Shown piece after piece: positions 7,785-16,152 of a stretch of DNA of 64,000 nucleotides (positions are counted from its first letter, which is position 1; each line of letters begins with the position of its first letter). Both the position numbers and the translations under genes were made by a program. The notes under the pieces were generated by a model. That model was not told the origin of the DNA and ran no database searches. It was given only the letters and a program-made list of their open reading frames with translations. This DNA comes from Pontibacter burrus (GTDB lineage Bacteria; Bacteroidota; Bacteroidia; Cytophagales; Hymenobacteraceae), in NCBI RefSeq assembly GCF_010686685.1, contig NZ_JAAGWD010000002.1, positions 186,001-250,000 on the forward strand, read 5' to 3'.

Positions 7785-9197
7785 TTAGCTTTCTGTTGGC
7801 GCTGCTTGAGGTGCTGTATTACCTGCCGGGCCACGCTTATTACGGTTGCGGTTGTTACGGCGTTTTTTCTTTGGCTTATTTTCTTCGCCACCTGGTTGTG
7901 CTACTGGTTGTGTGTTTGTATCGGTTGCAGCAGCTTGCTCAGGACGGGGGCCTTTGGGTTTATTTCGGTGGCGATTTTTGCTTCCGGAGCGCGGCTTATT
8001 GCCATGCGCTGGCTTATGTGCTTCGCGGTGGCGTACGTGGCCTTTTTTATTTGGGTCATATATTGGTCCGGGACCGAAATCTTCTGGCAACGGCAGCTTT
8101 GGTATCTCGCGCTCTATTAGCTGCTCCACGCGGCGAACGCGGTACATGTCATTGTCGTTCACAAAAGTAATGGCCATACCCGTTGATGCTGCACGTGCCG
8201 TACGGCCTACACGGTGCACATAATCTTCCGCATCCTGCGGCATGTCAAAGTTAAGCACGTGGCTCAGGTTGTCGATGTCAATGCCGCGCGACAGGATATC
8301 GGTACCAACCAGGATCTGGTATTTGCGGTTCTTGAAATCACGCAGCGCGGCTTCGCGCTCATCCTGCGTCATGTCAGACTGTATGCCTTCCGCTTCAAAG
8401 CCCATCTTGCGCAGCGAACGTACAATCTGGTTTACATTGGATTTACGTGAAGTGAAGATGATCATGTTCTGCACGTCCATCTCACGCAGCAGGTGCTCCA
8501 GTAAAGGCAGCTTCTGGTTGTCGTAAGTCAGGTACATACGCTGGTCAATGCCTTCAGCTGGTTTCGAAACAGCCAGGTTTATCTCTTCCGGGTTTTGCAG
8601 GATTTGCTGTGACAGGTCTCGGATCTTTTTAGGCATGGTAGCCGAGAACAGCAATGTCTGGCGGTTGGTTGGCAACTGGCGTACAATCTTCAGGATGTCG
8701 TCCATAAAGCCCATGTCTAGCATCTTGTCTGCTTCGTCCAGTACCAGGTAATTTAGTTGGTCCAGTTTCACGTAGCCAAGTGCCATGTGCGACATCAAAC
8801 GGCCAGGCGTAGCAATAATAATGTCAGCTCCGCTAGTAAGAGCACGCTTCTGCTGGTCCCATTCGTCGCCTTTGTTGCCACCATAAATGGCAATAGAGCT
8901 GACAGGGGCAAAGTAACCAAGGCCTTCTACCTGCTCATCTATTTGTTTTGCGAGTTCGCGGGTAGGCACCAGAATAAGTGTGCTGGTGTGCGAAATATCG
9001 GCGCGTGAGATCTTGTCAATCAGTGGAAGAAGATATGCTGCGGTTTTTCCTGTTCCGGTCTGTGCGCATGCAATCAGGTCTTTTTGCTCCAGAATAAGCG
9101 GTATGGCCTGCTGTTGTATCGGCGTAGGAGTATTGTAACCCATTGACTGAATGCCGGTTACAACGTCTTCGCGTAAATTGAATGAATGAAAATCCAA
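7785..9197 (-). CDS. DEAD-box ATP-dependent RNA helicase (RhlE-like)
   Basis: 470 residues. All core motifs are visible: an upstream aromatic/Q motif (YNTPTPIQQQAIP), AQTGTGKT, PTRELAKQ, DEAD, SAT, and in the second RecA domain IIFTSR, GTDILSRGIDI and HRVGRTAR. The last 100 residues are low-complexity and basic (PKKKRRNNRNRNKRG), an RNA-binding tail common in cold-induced RhlE/CsdA-like helicases. Expected role: ATP-driven RNA duplex unwinding in ribosome assembly or RNA turnover. Which paralogue this is cannot be decided by eye. It is a single gene with its own downstream terminator. Confidence 0.9.
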   Translation of the reverse strand: MDFHSFNLREDVVTGIQSMGYNTPTPIQQQAIPLILEQKDLIACAQTGTGKTAAYLLPLIDKISRADISHTSTLILVPTRELAKQIDEQVEGLGYFAPVSSIAIYGGNKGDEWDQQKRALTSGADIIIATPGRLMSHMALGYVKLDQLNYLVLDEADKMLDMGFMDDILKIVRQLPTNRQTLLFSATMPKKIRDLSQQILQNPEEINLAVSKPAEGIDQRMYLTYDNQKLPLLEHLLREMDVQNMIIFTSRKSNVNQIVRSLRKMGFEAEGIQSDMTQDEREAALRDFKNRKYQILVGTDILSRGIDIDNLSHVLNFDMPQDAEDYVHRVGRTARAASTGMAITFVNDNDMYRVRRVEQLIEREIPKLPLPEDFGPGPIYDPNKKGHVRHREAHKPAHGNKPRSGSKNRHRNKPKGPRPEQAAATDTNTQPVAQPGGEENKPKKKRRNNRNRNKRGPAGNTAPQAAPTES

Positions 9198-9906
9198 AGT
9201 TATAATAATTTAGTTCGAACTATTGGTAGCTCTAATGAGCAGGGCGCCCAATTAGGTAAAGTTAAAACATTTTAATTGTTTTTAAGCAAATGCAGCCTGA
9301 TGTTGTAAACTATAGTTTGTTTTAAATATTTATTAAATAATATTTTATTGAACTGTATTTTGTAAAGTACAATAGTGGTTTTGTAGTTGTTATTGCATTT
9401 GTGTGGTTTAAATGATAGAAAATCAAATCAAAAATTGATGTATTTTATAATATATATTATTATATAGATATTTAATTATAGGGTTTGTTATATGAAAAGT
9501 TATATTGTTGTGTAACATTTGATATAGGCGGGCGTAAGATGTGAAGGTCAGGCAACTGATATATTTAACACCTTACTTACTATTTATATGAAAAAGGCTA
9601 TACAGGAATCACCTAACTTCTATCTTCTTTTAGGAGTTAATATTATAAACATCATTTTCTTCTTGCTACAGTAATAATTAGGCGAGCGGATATACTTATG
9701 CTGCACCAGCTGCATAAAGGCTTGCCTGTACTACTGTATTGCTCAGGAGCGGCTGCTCAGCCATTCTATAGTCCCTGATCCCAATTAACCAGAGTAAATT
9801 TACTGTGATGCACCTGTGTTGTGCTGTTATAAGGCTGTGTTTTATAACTTGCAGCAAGAGCAGCTGCGTGCCGTTACCGGCTGCCGAAAACGCAGAACTT
9901 TAAATT
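9198..9906. other. AT-rich intergenic region, 709 bp
   Basis: This region separates the leftward helicase from the rightward CoA transferase. The first 350 bp are very AT-rich (9300-9500), which may hold the helicase promoter. The second half has short GC-rich self-complementary stretches (around 9702-9720 and 9748-9765) but no T-run. Apart from the 28-codon frame at 9588-9674 I see no gene, no clear RNA fold and no long repeat. Confidence 0.5.
9588..9674 (+). CDS. Possible small hydrophobic peptide, 28 residues
   Basis: ATG AAA AAG start, then a polar stretch (AIQESPNFY) and a hydrophobic tail (LLLGVNIINIIFFLLQ) ending in TAA. The length and composition would suit a single-pass membrane microprotein. 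It lies alone in a 709-bp gap and no ribosome-binding site or homologue is recognised. It may be a chance frame in AT-rich DNA. Confidence 0.2.
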   Translation: MKKAIQESPNFYLLLGVNIINIIFFLLQ

Positions 9907-11010
9907 ATGATCCCATCCGATATGCTGGTGCTGGAACTTGCAAGCGTGCTGGCTGGCCCCAGCGTGGGGCAGTTTTTTGCTGAACTTGGTGCACGTGTAA
10001 TCAAAATAGAAAATGCCGGCACGAAGGGGGATGTAACTCGCAGCTGGAAACTACATTCCGAATCTCCGGAAACCGATACGCCTGCCTACTTTTGCGCAGC
10101 CAACTGGGGAAAGGAATCGCTGGTGCTAAACTTGAACGATGCACAGGACCTAGAGCAGTTTTATAGTTTGGCCGCACAGGCCGATGTGGTGATTGCCAGC
10201 TATAAACCCGGTGATGCCGAGAAGCTGAAAGTAGATTATAGTACGCTGCAACAACTTAACCCGAAACTGATTTATGGGCATATAACAGGATATGGCCCCG
10301 ACGATGCGCGGGCTGGCTACGATGCCGTGGTGCAAGCCGAAACCGGTTTTATGTACCTGAACGGAGAGCCGGAAGGTAAACCCACTAAAATGCCGGTTGC
10401 GTTGATGGATGTACTGGCAGCACACCAGCTGAAAGAAGGCCTACTATTGGCACTATGGAAACGTGAGCGCACCGGGAAGGGGAGTTATGTGCATGTAAGC
10501 CTGGTGCAGGCTGCCATTGCAGGGTTGGCAAACCAGGGCACTAATTGGCTGGTAGCAGGCCATAATCCGCAACGCATGGGTTCCGAGCATCCGAGCATAG
10601 CGCCCTATGGCAGTGTTTATACCACCAAAGATAACAAAGAATTGGTTTTAGCCATTGGTGACGACCGCCAGTTTGCGCGTTTGTGCCAGGTGTTGTGTTC
10701 ACCTGAAACCGCAGAAGACAGTAAGTTTATGACCAACTATAGCCGTGTTCAGAACCGGACTGAGCTAAATAGCATACTGCAGGGATTGATTGTCAGGTTT
10801 AACCGGGAGGAGTTACTGCAAAAGTTGCATGCGCAACATGTGCCGGCAGGAGCCGTGCAGCAGGTGGCCGAAGTATTTGAAATGCCACAGGCGAAAGAGA
10901 TGTTGTTGCAATACCCGAGAGCAAAGTCGGGCATCCGGCAGGTGGCTTTCAATCTTGAGCAGCAGGCACCGCGGCAGCTTACGCCACCCCCGCCCTATAC
11001 CCGTAGATAA
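9907..11010 (+). CDS. CoA transferase family III (CaiB/BaiF) protein
   Basis: 367 residues. It starts LVLELASVLAGPSVGQFFAELGARVIKIE, the hallmark of family III CoA transferases, and has the expected Asp at residue 168 (ALMDVLA), the position of the aspartyl-CoA thioester in this family. Family members move CoA between acyl-CoAs and free acids. The substrate cannot be told from the sequence. It is somewhat shorter than the 390-430 residues usual for the family. The neighbour downstream begins 63 bp later, possibly in the same transcript. Confidence 0.85.
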   Translation: MIPSDMLVLELASVLAGPSVGQFFAELGARVIKIENAGTKGDVTRSWKLHSESPETDTPAYFCAANWGKESLVLNLNDAQDLEQFYSLAAQADVVIASYKPGDAEKLKVDYSTLQQLNPKLIYGHITGYGPDDARAGYDAVVQAETGFMYLNGEPEGKPTKMPVALMDVLAAHQLKEGLLLALWKRERTGKGSYVHVSLVQAAIAGLANQGTNWLVAGHNPQRMGSEHPSIAPYGSVYTTKDNKELVLAIGDDRQFARLCQVLCSPETAEDSKFMTNYSRVQNRTELNSILQGLIVRFNREELLQKLHAQHVPAGAVQQVAEVFEMPQAKEMLLQYPRAKSGIRQVAFNLEQQAPRQLTPPPPYTRR

Positions 11011-11073
11011 GCATATTTTATAACTCTTTACAGCGATATACTGTAAAATCAAATCAAACGACGAGCACCTGGT

Positions 11074-11766
11074 ATGGCAACAAAAAGCAAAAAGGCAAAA
11101 GACGACAGATTAGATGATATTATAAATGGCTTGCATCAGAAATCGGTTACCAAACAGGTAATTTACCGGAATACCAAAGCCACCTTCGATAGGATGAAGG
11201 AAATTGCCCAGGATATTGTAGAAGAATTAACGGAGCGGGTAACCAAGCACGATGCCGATGTTGTAATCGAGTACACCAACATTAGCGAGTTCGAGTTTCA
11301 TGTGAAATTCTCCGGTGACCTGCTCATGTTCATTATGCATACCAACATCATTACGTTCCCCGAAGATTATGAGCTGATGCGTAATGAGTACATAGAAGAA
11401 GATTTCCGGCGTCGCTTTTTCGGGCATATAATGGCCTATAACTTTATGGCAGATACTATTAAGTACAACCGTATAGATGACCCTGGTTACCTGGTAGGCC
11501 GCATGCTGATAAACATAGACCGCCACTTTGTGATAGAGGGTGTAAAGCAAATGGAGCTGCCCTACGACCGCATTGCGCAAAACGTGATCAACAACAAAAC
11601 GCTGCGCCTGATTATAGAAAGCGCGATGGTGGCTGCCGTAAACAACGACCTGATGGGGCAGGATGTAAGCGACATCGAGCGCATCACCCTGAAACAGAAA
11701 CACGAAAACATGATCTCGCAGCCGCGCAAGGTTGGCTTTCGGGTAAGTTCTACACTAACGCAGTAA
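11074..11766 (+). CDS. Conserved hypothetical protein, 230 residues
   Basis: No family recognised. The protein is soluble, with a lysine-rich start, a central alpha/beta region (FEFHVKFSGDLLMFIMHTNIITFP), and acidic/basic helices; no signal peptide or membrane segment. It looks like a folded cytoplasmic protein, with composition and codon use like its core neighbours, and is followed by a short hairpin that could end the transcript. Confidence 0.75.
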   Translation: MATKSKKAKDDRLDDIINGLHQKSVTKQVIYRNTKATFDRMKEIAQDIVEELTERVTKHDADVVIEYTNISEFEFHVKFSGDLLMFIMHTNIITFPEDYELMRNEYIEEDFRRRFFGHIMAYNFMADTIKYNRIDDPGYLVGRMLINIDRHFVIEGVKQMELPYDRIAQNVINNKTLRLIIESAMVAAVNNDLMGQDVSDIERITLKQKHENMISQPRKVGFRVSSTLTQ

Positions 11767-11799
11767 CTACAAATAACGATAGTTGTACTTAATATTGGT

Positions 11800-11820
11800 G
11801 CCCGGCTACTATAGCCGGGC
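11800..11820 (+). terminator. Probable terminator hairpin
   Basis: GCCCGGCT (11800-11807) pairs with AGCCGGGC (11813-11820) around a five-base loop, followed by ATGTTTGT, a weak T tract. It lies 34 bp after the 230-residue protein. The remaining bases up to 12091 show no gene or repeat; the promoter of the EF-hand lipoprotein should be there but no clear consensus stands out. Confidence 0.5.
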
Positions 11821-12091
11821 ATGTTTGTAACAGCTAGATTTACGGCACGTTAAAACTTAAATTATAGCAATTTCGTTTTTTTATATAACTGACTTTCAGA
11901 TGGTTGTATTAATAGTAGTTGTCTTTGCTCTAATTTTGACCTCTACTCAGAATTCCTACTCCGGATGAGTACCTGCCATTGATCTGCATTTTCTTGTCGA
12001 CGTCTTATCTGTCTAAGCTGTTGCCATAAATCGTAGACCTATGCCTCATGATAGATAAGCCTGTCGCTGCCTGGTTTTAAGTCCATTCGTT

Positions 12092-12979
12092 ATGAAAAAG
12101 AGCTATATCCTCCTGTTATGTATCTTTTCAATTACACTTCTCGGATGCGATAAAGATGATGACAACCTTACCGGACCAATTCCTTTTCCTTCTCCATCCC
12201 CTTCTCCTGGCCCTACACCCGTTGTAGATGTTACTGCCCCTCAGATTCAAGTGTATGATCCAACTGCAGATGACACATTTCTGTCGATAGGGGCATTGTC
12301 GGTATATGTGTATGCTATAGATAATGTCGCAATAAAGGATCCTAAAGTGTTTCTGATAGATCCTACCGGAGCACGCACCCCTATATCAAGCTTATACTTG
12401 AATACTTTTGAATCTTCAAAAGAGCGAAGCTTGACCGGCGTTATAAAAGTAGGGGGCAACTTGTCGGGCTTGTATACCATCCTAGTTGAGGCTGAGGATT
12501 TAAGCCAGAATAAAAGCCAGGTTACAGTGCCTGTTAACATAATTGCCGAAGACCTGGCATCGCTTGATTTTAAAACAGCTTTTATGGCCAGTGGCTGGTT
12601 TGAACAATCAGATTGGAATACTGGCTATCTTGATCTTGAGAGGTTTAACATTGCATTTTACTGGATACTGAATCAGAACGCGTGGGATTATAACATACAC
12701 CCTGAATATGTGGATAAATTCGGGGAGGATTTTGGGCAGCATAAGCAACTATGGTCTAAGTGGGATGTAAATAAAAATGGTTATCTGGAAAATAGTGAGC
12801 TTAATAATGGAATGGCAGACTTAAAGTTTTTTGAACTATGGGATGTGAACCAGGATAAAATGATAACAGAAGAAGAGCTTGCTGATGGGGTGGCTATACT
12901 TTGGGATGTAAACAAAGATAATATAGTAGATGCCAAGGAGTTTGTTGATAAGCTTACAGAATATTTTCTTCTGTTATAA
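12092..12979 (+). CDS. Lipoprotein with C-terminal EF-hand calcium-binding repeats
   Basis: 295 residues. The signal peptide ends in a lipobox LLGC (Cys19), followed by an acidic DKDDDN and a Pro/Ser linker. Residues about 45-150 look like an Ig-like or Big-type beta domain. The C-terminus has three EF-hand loops with a shared WDVN start: DVNKNGYLENSE, DVNQDKMITEEE and DVNKDNIVDAKE. Each has Asp/Asn at positions 1, 3 and 5 and Glu at 12, so calcium binding is likely. It should be anchored in an outer or inner membrane facing the periplasm or surface. Function unknown. Confidence 0.85.
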   Translation: MKKSYILLLCIFSITLLGCDKDDDNLTGPIPFPSPSPSPGPTPVVDVTAPQIQVYDPTADDTFLSIGALSVYVYAIDNVAIKDPKVFLIDPTGARTPISSLYLNTFESSKERSLTGVIKVGGNLSGLYTILVEAEDLSQNKSQVTVPVNIIAEDLASLDFKTAFMASGWFEQSDWNTGYLDLERFNIAFYWILNQNAWDYNIHPEYVDKFGEDFGQHKQLWSKWDVNKNGYLENSELNNGMADLKFFELWDVNQDKMITEEELADGVAILWDVNKDNIVDAKEFVDKLTEYFLLL

Positions 12980-12990
12980 GCTTGATCAAA

Positions 12991-13031
12991 GCGATAGATG
13001 CCCAGCCTTGTTAGTAGCTGGGCATTTATCG
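12991..13031. terminator. Bidirectional terminator between EF-hand lipoprotein and phhA
   Basis: Stem ATGCCCAGC (12998-13006) / GCTGGGCAT (13017-13025), extended outward by CGATA/TATCG after one mismatch. It lies between two convergent genes, 1 bp before the phhA stop codon. The T tracts are short. Confidence 0.65.
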
Positions 13032-13769
13032 TTATATGGCAACCTGCTCTTCTCTGAGTTTATGCAAAGCGCTTTCTAAAGCCGGCAACGCATCCATCAG
13101 CTCCTTAAAATCGGATATCAGGAAGTACTGGCTCTGGAAAGTCTCTTTAATATAAGGCGTGCTCAGAATGTGGTCTACATCAAACTTAAATTTTACACTT
13201 TCATCGGAAACAGACTGGTTACTTTCTCCAACCGATGATAAAATACCGGCTCCGTAGATCTGGGCTTTACCATTTTGGTTAAACAAACCAAATTCTATCG
13301 TGTACCAGTAAATGCGCGTAAGCAGGTCAATCACATCTGGCCTGTCAGTGAACTGGAGAGCCAGTTGAGATAGCTTTGCCAGAAACTCGCAGTATACCGG
13401 TATAGTTAGCAACGGCACATGGCCAAATACATCGTGAAACATGTCAGGCTCTTCCAGGTAATCTAACTGGTCCATAGTTCTAATCCAGATCGTTGCCGGG
13501 AATTTATGGTCGGCAATCAGTTTAAAGAAAAGGAAATCATCCACAATGCCTGGCGCAGGCACAACTTCGAAACCGGTTAAGGGTTTCAGGCGTTTGTTCA
13601 CTTCATCAAAGTCCGGGATGTAGTTGCGTTCGAAGCCTACTTTCTCCAGGCCTTCAAAAAACTCGGGTATGGCTTTGCCTTGCAGGTTCTGGTACTGGCG
13701 CTCAAATAATATCGCCCAAACGTTATGGTCTTCTGCTGTGTAGCTGCTGTAGTTCTGTGTCAGGTTCAT
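13032..13769 (-). CDS. phhA: Phenylalanine 4-monooxygenase (phenylalanine hydroxylase)
   Basis: 245 residues, the length of the bacterial catalytic-domain-only enzyme. The non-haem iron ligands are visible: His112 and His117 (MFHDVFGH) and Glu159 (YWYTIEFGL). The enzyme converts phenylalanine to tyrosine with tetrahydropterin and O2, serving tyrosine supply or phenylalanine breakdown. It is preceded by a 56-codon Tyr-rich leader and a terminator hairpin ending about 40 bp before the start codon, arguing for transcription attenuation by tyrosine supply and hence an anabolic role. No ACT regulatory domain is present. The start ATG at 13767-13769 gives the usual N-terminus. Confidence 0.93.
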   Translation of the reverse strand: MNLTQNYSSYTAEDHNVWAILFERQYQNLQGKAIPEFFEGLEKVGFERNYIPDFDEVNKRLKPLTGFEVVPAPGIVDDFLFFKLIADHKFPATIWIRTMDQLDYLEEPDMFHDVFGHVPLLTIPVYCEFLAKLSQLALQFTDRPDVIDLLTRIYWYTIEFGLFNQNGKAQIYGAGILSSVGESNQSVSDESVKFKFDVDHILSTPYIKETFQSQYFLISDFKELMDALPALESALHKLREEQVAI

Positions 13770-13810
13770 TTTGGTGAAAATTAAAAGTTTACAAAGGGGT
13801 ATAAATGAAA

Positions 13811-13834
13811 AAAGCAGAGCTTTCGCTCTGCTTT
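13811..13834 (-). terminator. Attenuator terminator in the phhA leader
   Basis: On the minus strand AAAGCAGAG-CGAAAG-CTCTGCTTT is followed by three more Ts, a nine-pair intrinsic terminator ending about 40 bp upstream of phhA. Its ascending arm, AAAGCAGAGCG, can pair instead with CGCTCTCTTT (13898-13907) inside the leader gene, ten pairs with one bulged C, which would prevent terminator formation. Confidence 0.75.
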
Positions 13835-13870
13835 CAGTATCACTTGAGGGAAACCTTTCGGTTCCCGTTC

Positions 13871-14041
13871 TTACAAATCGTAATAGGAGTGATTGCCAAA
13901 GAGAGCGCAGCAGGTACAGCGATAATAATAGCGGTAATAGCTATAGATGCTCTGGCAATAAGTACAAACAGTATGCAGCAGCTCCTGGCCAACAGAAGCT
14001 GGCAGAGAAAGTGTAATTGCTATGGGAGCTGGTTGATGCAT
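13871..14041 (-). CDS. Tyr-rich leader peptide of phhA (attenuator), 56 residues
   Basis: ATG at 14039-14041, stop TAA at 13871-13873. Nine of the last 29 residues are Tyr, including YSYYRYYY (codons at 13922-13939) and a second YY (13880-13885). Bases before the Tyr run (13949-13957, TGCCAGAGC) can pair with bases after it (13894-13906), enclosing the run in a loop; the latter bases overlap the antiterminator arm, which begins 14 nt past the last Tyr codon, about one ribosome footprint. This is the classical arrangement of a ribosome-controlled attenuator. It is inferred from sequence; translation of the leader is not proven, and its 56 codons are longer than most leader peptides. Confidence 0.65.
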   Translation of the reverse strand: MHQPAPIAITLSLPASVGQELLHTVCTYCQSIYSYYRYYYRCTCCALFGNHSYYDL

Positions 14042-14057
14042 GTGGTTAACTGTACTA

Positions 14058-14088
14058 CAAATATGGGCTTTTGTTCCGGAATTGCAAA
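14058..14088 (-). promoter_or_regulatory. Predicted promoter of the phhA leader transcript
   Basis: On the minus strand TTTG (14085-14088) is followed by 19 bases and CATATTTG (14058-14065), one mismatch from the Bacteroidota consensus TTTG-N19-TAnnTTTG. Transcription would start around 14050, about 10 bases before the leader ATG. Confidence 0.55.
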
Positions 14089-14121
14089 TGCTGAGTTAAA
14101 TTTTAGCAGAACCGGGCATAA

Positions 14122-14158
14122 AAAAACGCTGCTCTTAGAGATTTAGAGCAGCGTTTTT
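14122..14158 (-). terminator. Terminator of the ABC-F gene
   Basis: A perfect 14-bp stem AAAAACGCTGCTCT (14122-14135) / AGAGCAGCGTTTTT (14145-14158) with T runs on either strand. It lies 21 bp after the ABC-F stop and insulates it from the phhA leader promoter. Confidence 0.85.
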
Positions 14159-14179
14159 ATAGTTAACTATAGTTTAGAG

Positions 14180-16057
14180 TTACATGATCTCGGCCAGCTC
14201 CAGCCAGCGGAATTCCTTTTTCTCGATCTGCTCGTTTATAGTTTCGAGCTCGGTGGCCCAGGCCGTAAGTTGTTCGTGGTCGGTAGTGGTGCCGGCGTTC
14301 ATCAGCTCTATAACCTCTGCCTTACGAGTTTCCAGCTTCGCTATTTCCTTTTCCAGCTGCTCGTATTCTTTTTTCTCGTTATAGGTAGCCTTGCGTTTGT
14401 TTTGAGCAGGTTCGGCTTTCTGGACCGGCGCAGGTGCCGCAACTATAGTTTTGGTTTCAGCTTCCTGTTTTTCCTGTTCTTTCTGCCACTCGCGGTAGTC
14501 GGTATAGTTACCCGGGAAGTTTCGGATCTTGCCTTCGCCTTCGAACACAAACAGGTGCTCTACCAGGCGGTCCATAAAGTAACGGTCGTGGCTAACTATA
14601 AGCAGGCAACCTCCAAAATTAAGGAGGAAGTCTTCCAAAATGTTGAGCGTAATAATGTCCAGGTCGTTGGTTGGCTCATCCAGTATCAGGAAGTTCGGAT
14701 TTTTGATGAGCACACGAAGCAACTGCAAACGGCGCTTTTCGCCACCGCTCAGCTTATTAACCATGGTATATTGCTGTGCCGGCGCAAACTGAAAATGCTG
14801 CAGAAACTGGCTGGCTGTTATCACTTCGCCGTTTGCCATTTCTACCACTTCGGCAATTTCTTTTGCAATGTCTATAACACGCTGCCCTTCTTTAAACGCA
14901 AGCTCTTCCTGGGTATAATAACCAAAAACAGTTGTCTGGCCTGCATCAATCGTTCCGCTGTCGGGTTGTAGTTTGCCAACCAGCATGTTCAGGAAAGTGG
15001 ATTTGCCGGCACCGTTCGGGCCAACTATACCAATGCGGTCTTTCTTCTTAAATACATAACTAAAGTCATCCACAATCTTTTTGGCGCCAAACGACTTCGA
15101 GATATGGTCTACTTCTATAATCTTACCGCCCTGGCGTGTAGTTTTAACCGATAGTTCCAGCTGCGGACCGCTCACTTTTTTTGCTGCTTTCTCCTTCAGT
15201 TCCTCAAAAGCATCCACCCGGTACTTGGCTTTGGTACCACGCGCTTTCGGCTGTCTACGAATCCAGTCGAGTTCTTTGCGCATCAGGTTACGGGCTTTCT
15301 CGGTTTCGGCGGCGGCCATTTCTTCACGGCTAGCTTTTTTCTCTACAAAATAACTATAGTTGCCTTTGTATGTGTAAATCCCGCCGTTATCCAGCTCAGC
15401 GATTTCGTTGGCTACTTTATCCAGGAAATAGCGGTCGTGCGTTACCATCAGCAGGGTTGTGTTCTGGGTCGAGAGCAGGTTCTCGAGCCACTCAATGGTA
15501 TCCAGGTCCAGATGGTTGGTTGGCTCATCCAGTATCAGCATGGTCGGCTCTTCTATCAGCACACGTGCCATGGCCACACGCTTGCGCTGCCCGCCAGACA
15601 GGTGACTGATCTTGTTCTCGAGGTTATGGATGCCTAGTTTTGACAGGATCTGTTTTACTTTCAGTTCAAAGTCCCAGGCCTGCAGTTCATCCATCCGCTC
15701 CATAATGTGCTGCATCTTTTCGGGGCTGATGTTGGGGTTCTCCAACGCGACCTCATATTCCCGGATCACATCCAGCACTTCGCTCTGCCCAGAAAATATA
15801 GTTTGTTGTACGGTCAGGTTCTCGTCAAACTCAGGGTTCTGTCCCAGAAAGCCGATGCTCACCTCTTTGCGTACGCTTACGCTGCCTTCGTCTGGTGGAA
15901 TTTTGCCGGCCAGTACGTTTAGCAAGGTTGTTTTGCCCGAGCCGTTTACACCAACCAATGCCACACGCTGTCCTTGGCTAATACCAAAGTTCAGGTTCTT
16001 AAACAGCCAACGGTCGCCGTAGCTCTTTGCTATATTTTCTGCAGATAAATAATTCAT
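14180..16057 (-). CDS. ABC-F family ATP-binding protein (Uup-like)
   Basis: 625 residues with two ABC domains and no membrane segments. Walker A motifs GVNGSGKTT and GPNGAGKST, signatures LSGGQRKRVAMAR and LSGGEKRRLQLLR, and Walker B motifs LILDEPTNHLDL and LILDEPTNDLDI are all intact. A linker between the domains contains the ABC-F basic region, and the C-terminal 90 residues form a coiled coil (KKEYEQLEKEIAKLETRK) as in Uup. ABC-F proteins act on the ribosome, relieving stalling or aiding 50S assembly; some give antibiotic resistance. The Uup type is the best guess from the C-terminal coiled coil. It has its own terminator. Confidence 0.92.
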   Translation of the reverse strand: MNYLSAENIAKSYGDRWLFKNLNFGISQGQRVALVGVNGSGKTTLLNVLAGKIPPDEGSVSVRKEVSIGFLGQNPEFDENLTVQQTIFSGQSEVLDVIREYEVALENPNISPEKMQHIMERMDELQAWDFELKVKQILSKLGIHNLENKISHLSGGQRKRVAMARVLIEEPTMLILDEPTNHLDLDTIEWLENLLSTQNTTLLMVTHDRYFLDKVANEIAELDNGGIYTYKGNYSYFVEKKASREEMAAAETEKARNLMRKELDWIRRQPKARGTKAKYRVDAFEELKEKAAKKVSGPQLELSVKTTRQGGKIIEVDHISKSFGAKKIVDDFSYVFKKKDRIGIVGPNGAGKSTFLNMLVGKLQPDSGTIDAGQTTVFGYYTQEELAFKEGQRVIDIAKEIAEVVEMANGEVITASQFLQHFQFAPAQQYTMVNKLSGGEKRRLQLLRVLIKNPNFLILDEPTNDLDIITLNILEDFLLNFGGCLLIVSHDRYFMDRLVEHLFVFEGEGKIRNFPGNYTDYREWQKEQEKQEAETKTIVAAPAPVQKAEPAQNKRKATYNEKKEYEQLEKEIAKLETRKAEVIELMNAGTTTDHEQLTAWATELETINEQIEKKEFRWLELAEIM

Positions 16058-16088
16058 AGAGCAAATTTAGCTATTTATTATGGATGGG

Positions 16089-16135
16089 TTTAAATAAAAC
16101 AGGCCAACCGATGCGGCTGGCCTGTTTTATTTAAA
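16089..16135 (-). terminator. Terminator of the SPW-repeat gene
   Basis: An 18-bp stem (16089-16106 with 16118-16135), core ACAGGCCA/TGGCCTGT with A/T tracts on both sides. It lies just after the SPW gene stop on the minus strand; its position before the ABC-F start also suits insulation. Confidence 0.85.
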
Positions 16136-16152
16136 CGAATGCAGCTTTTGTA

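Noticed and set aside
13771-14146. Plus-strand frames over the phhA leader region (81 and 113 codons)
   Set aside because: No recognised family; they run through two terminator hairpins and overlap the minus-strand leader and promoter, which explain the region better.
14270-14971. Long plus-strand open frame (233 codons) opposite the ABC-F gene
   Set aside because: It is antisense to a fully conserved ABC-F protein and its translation shows no domain; its length follows from codon bias of the real gene.
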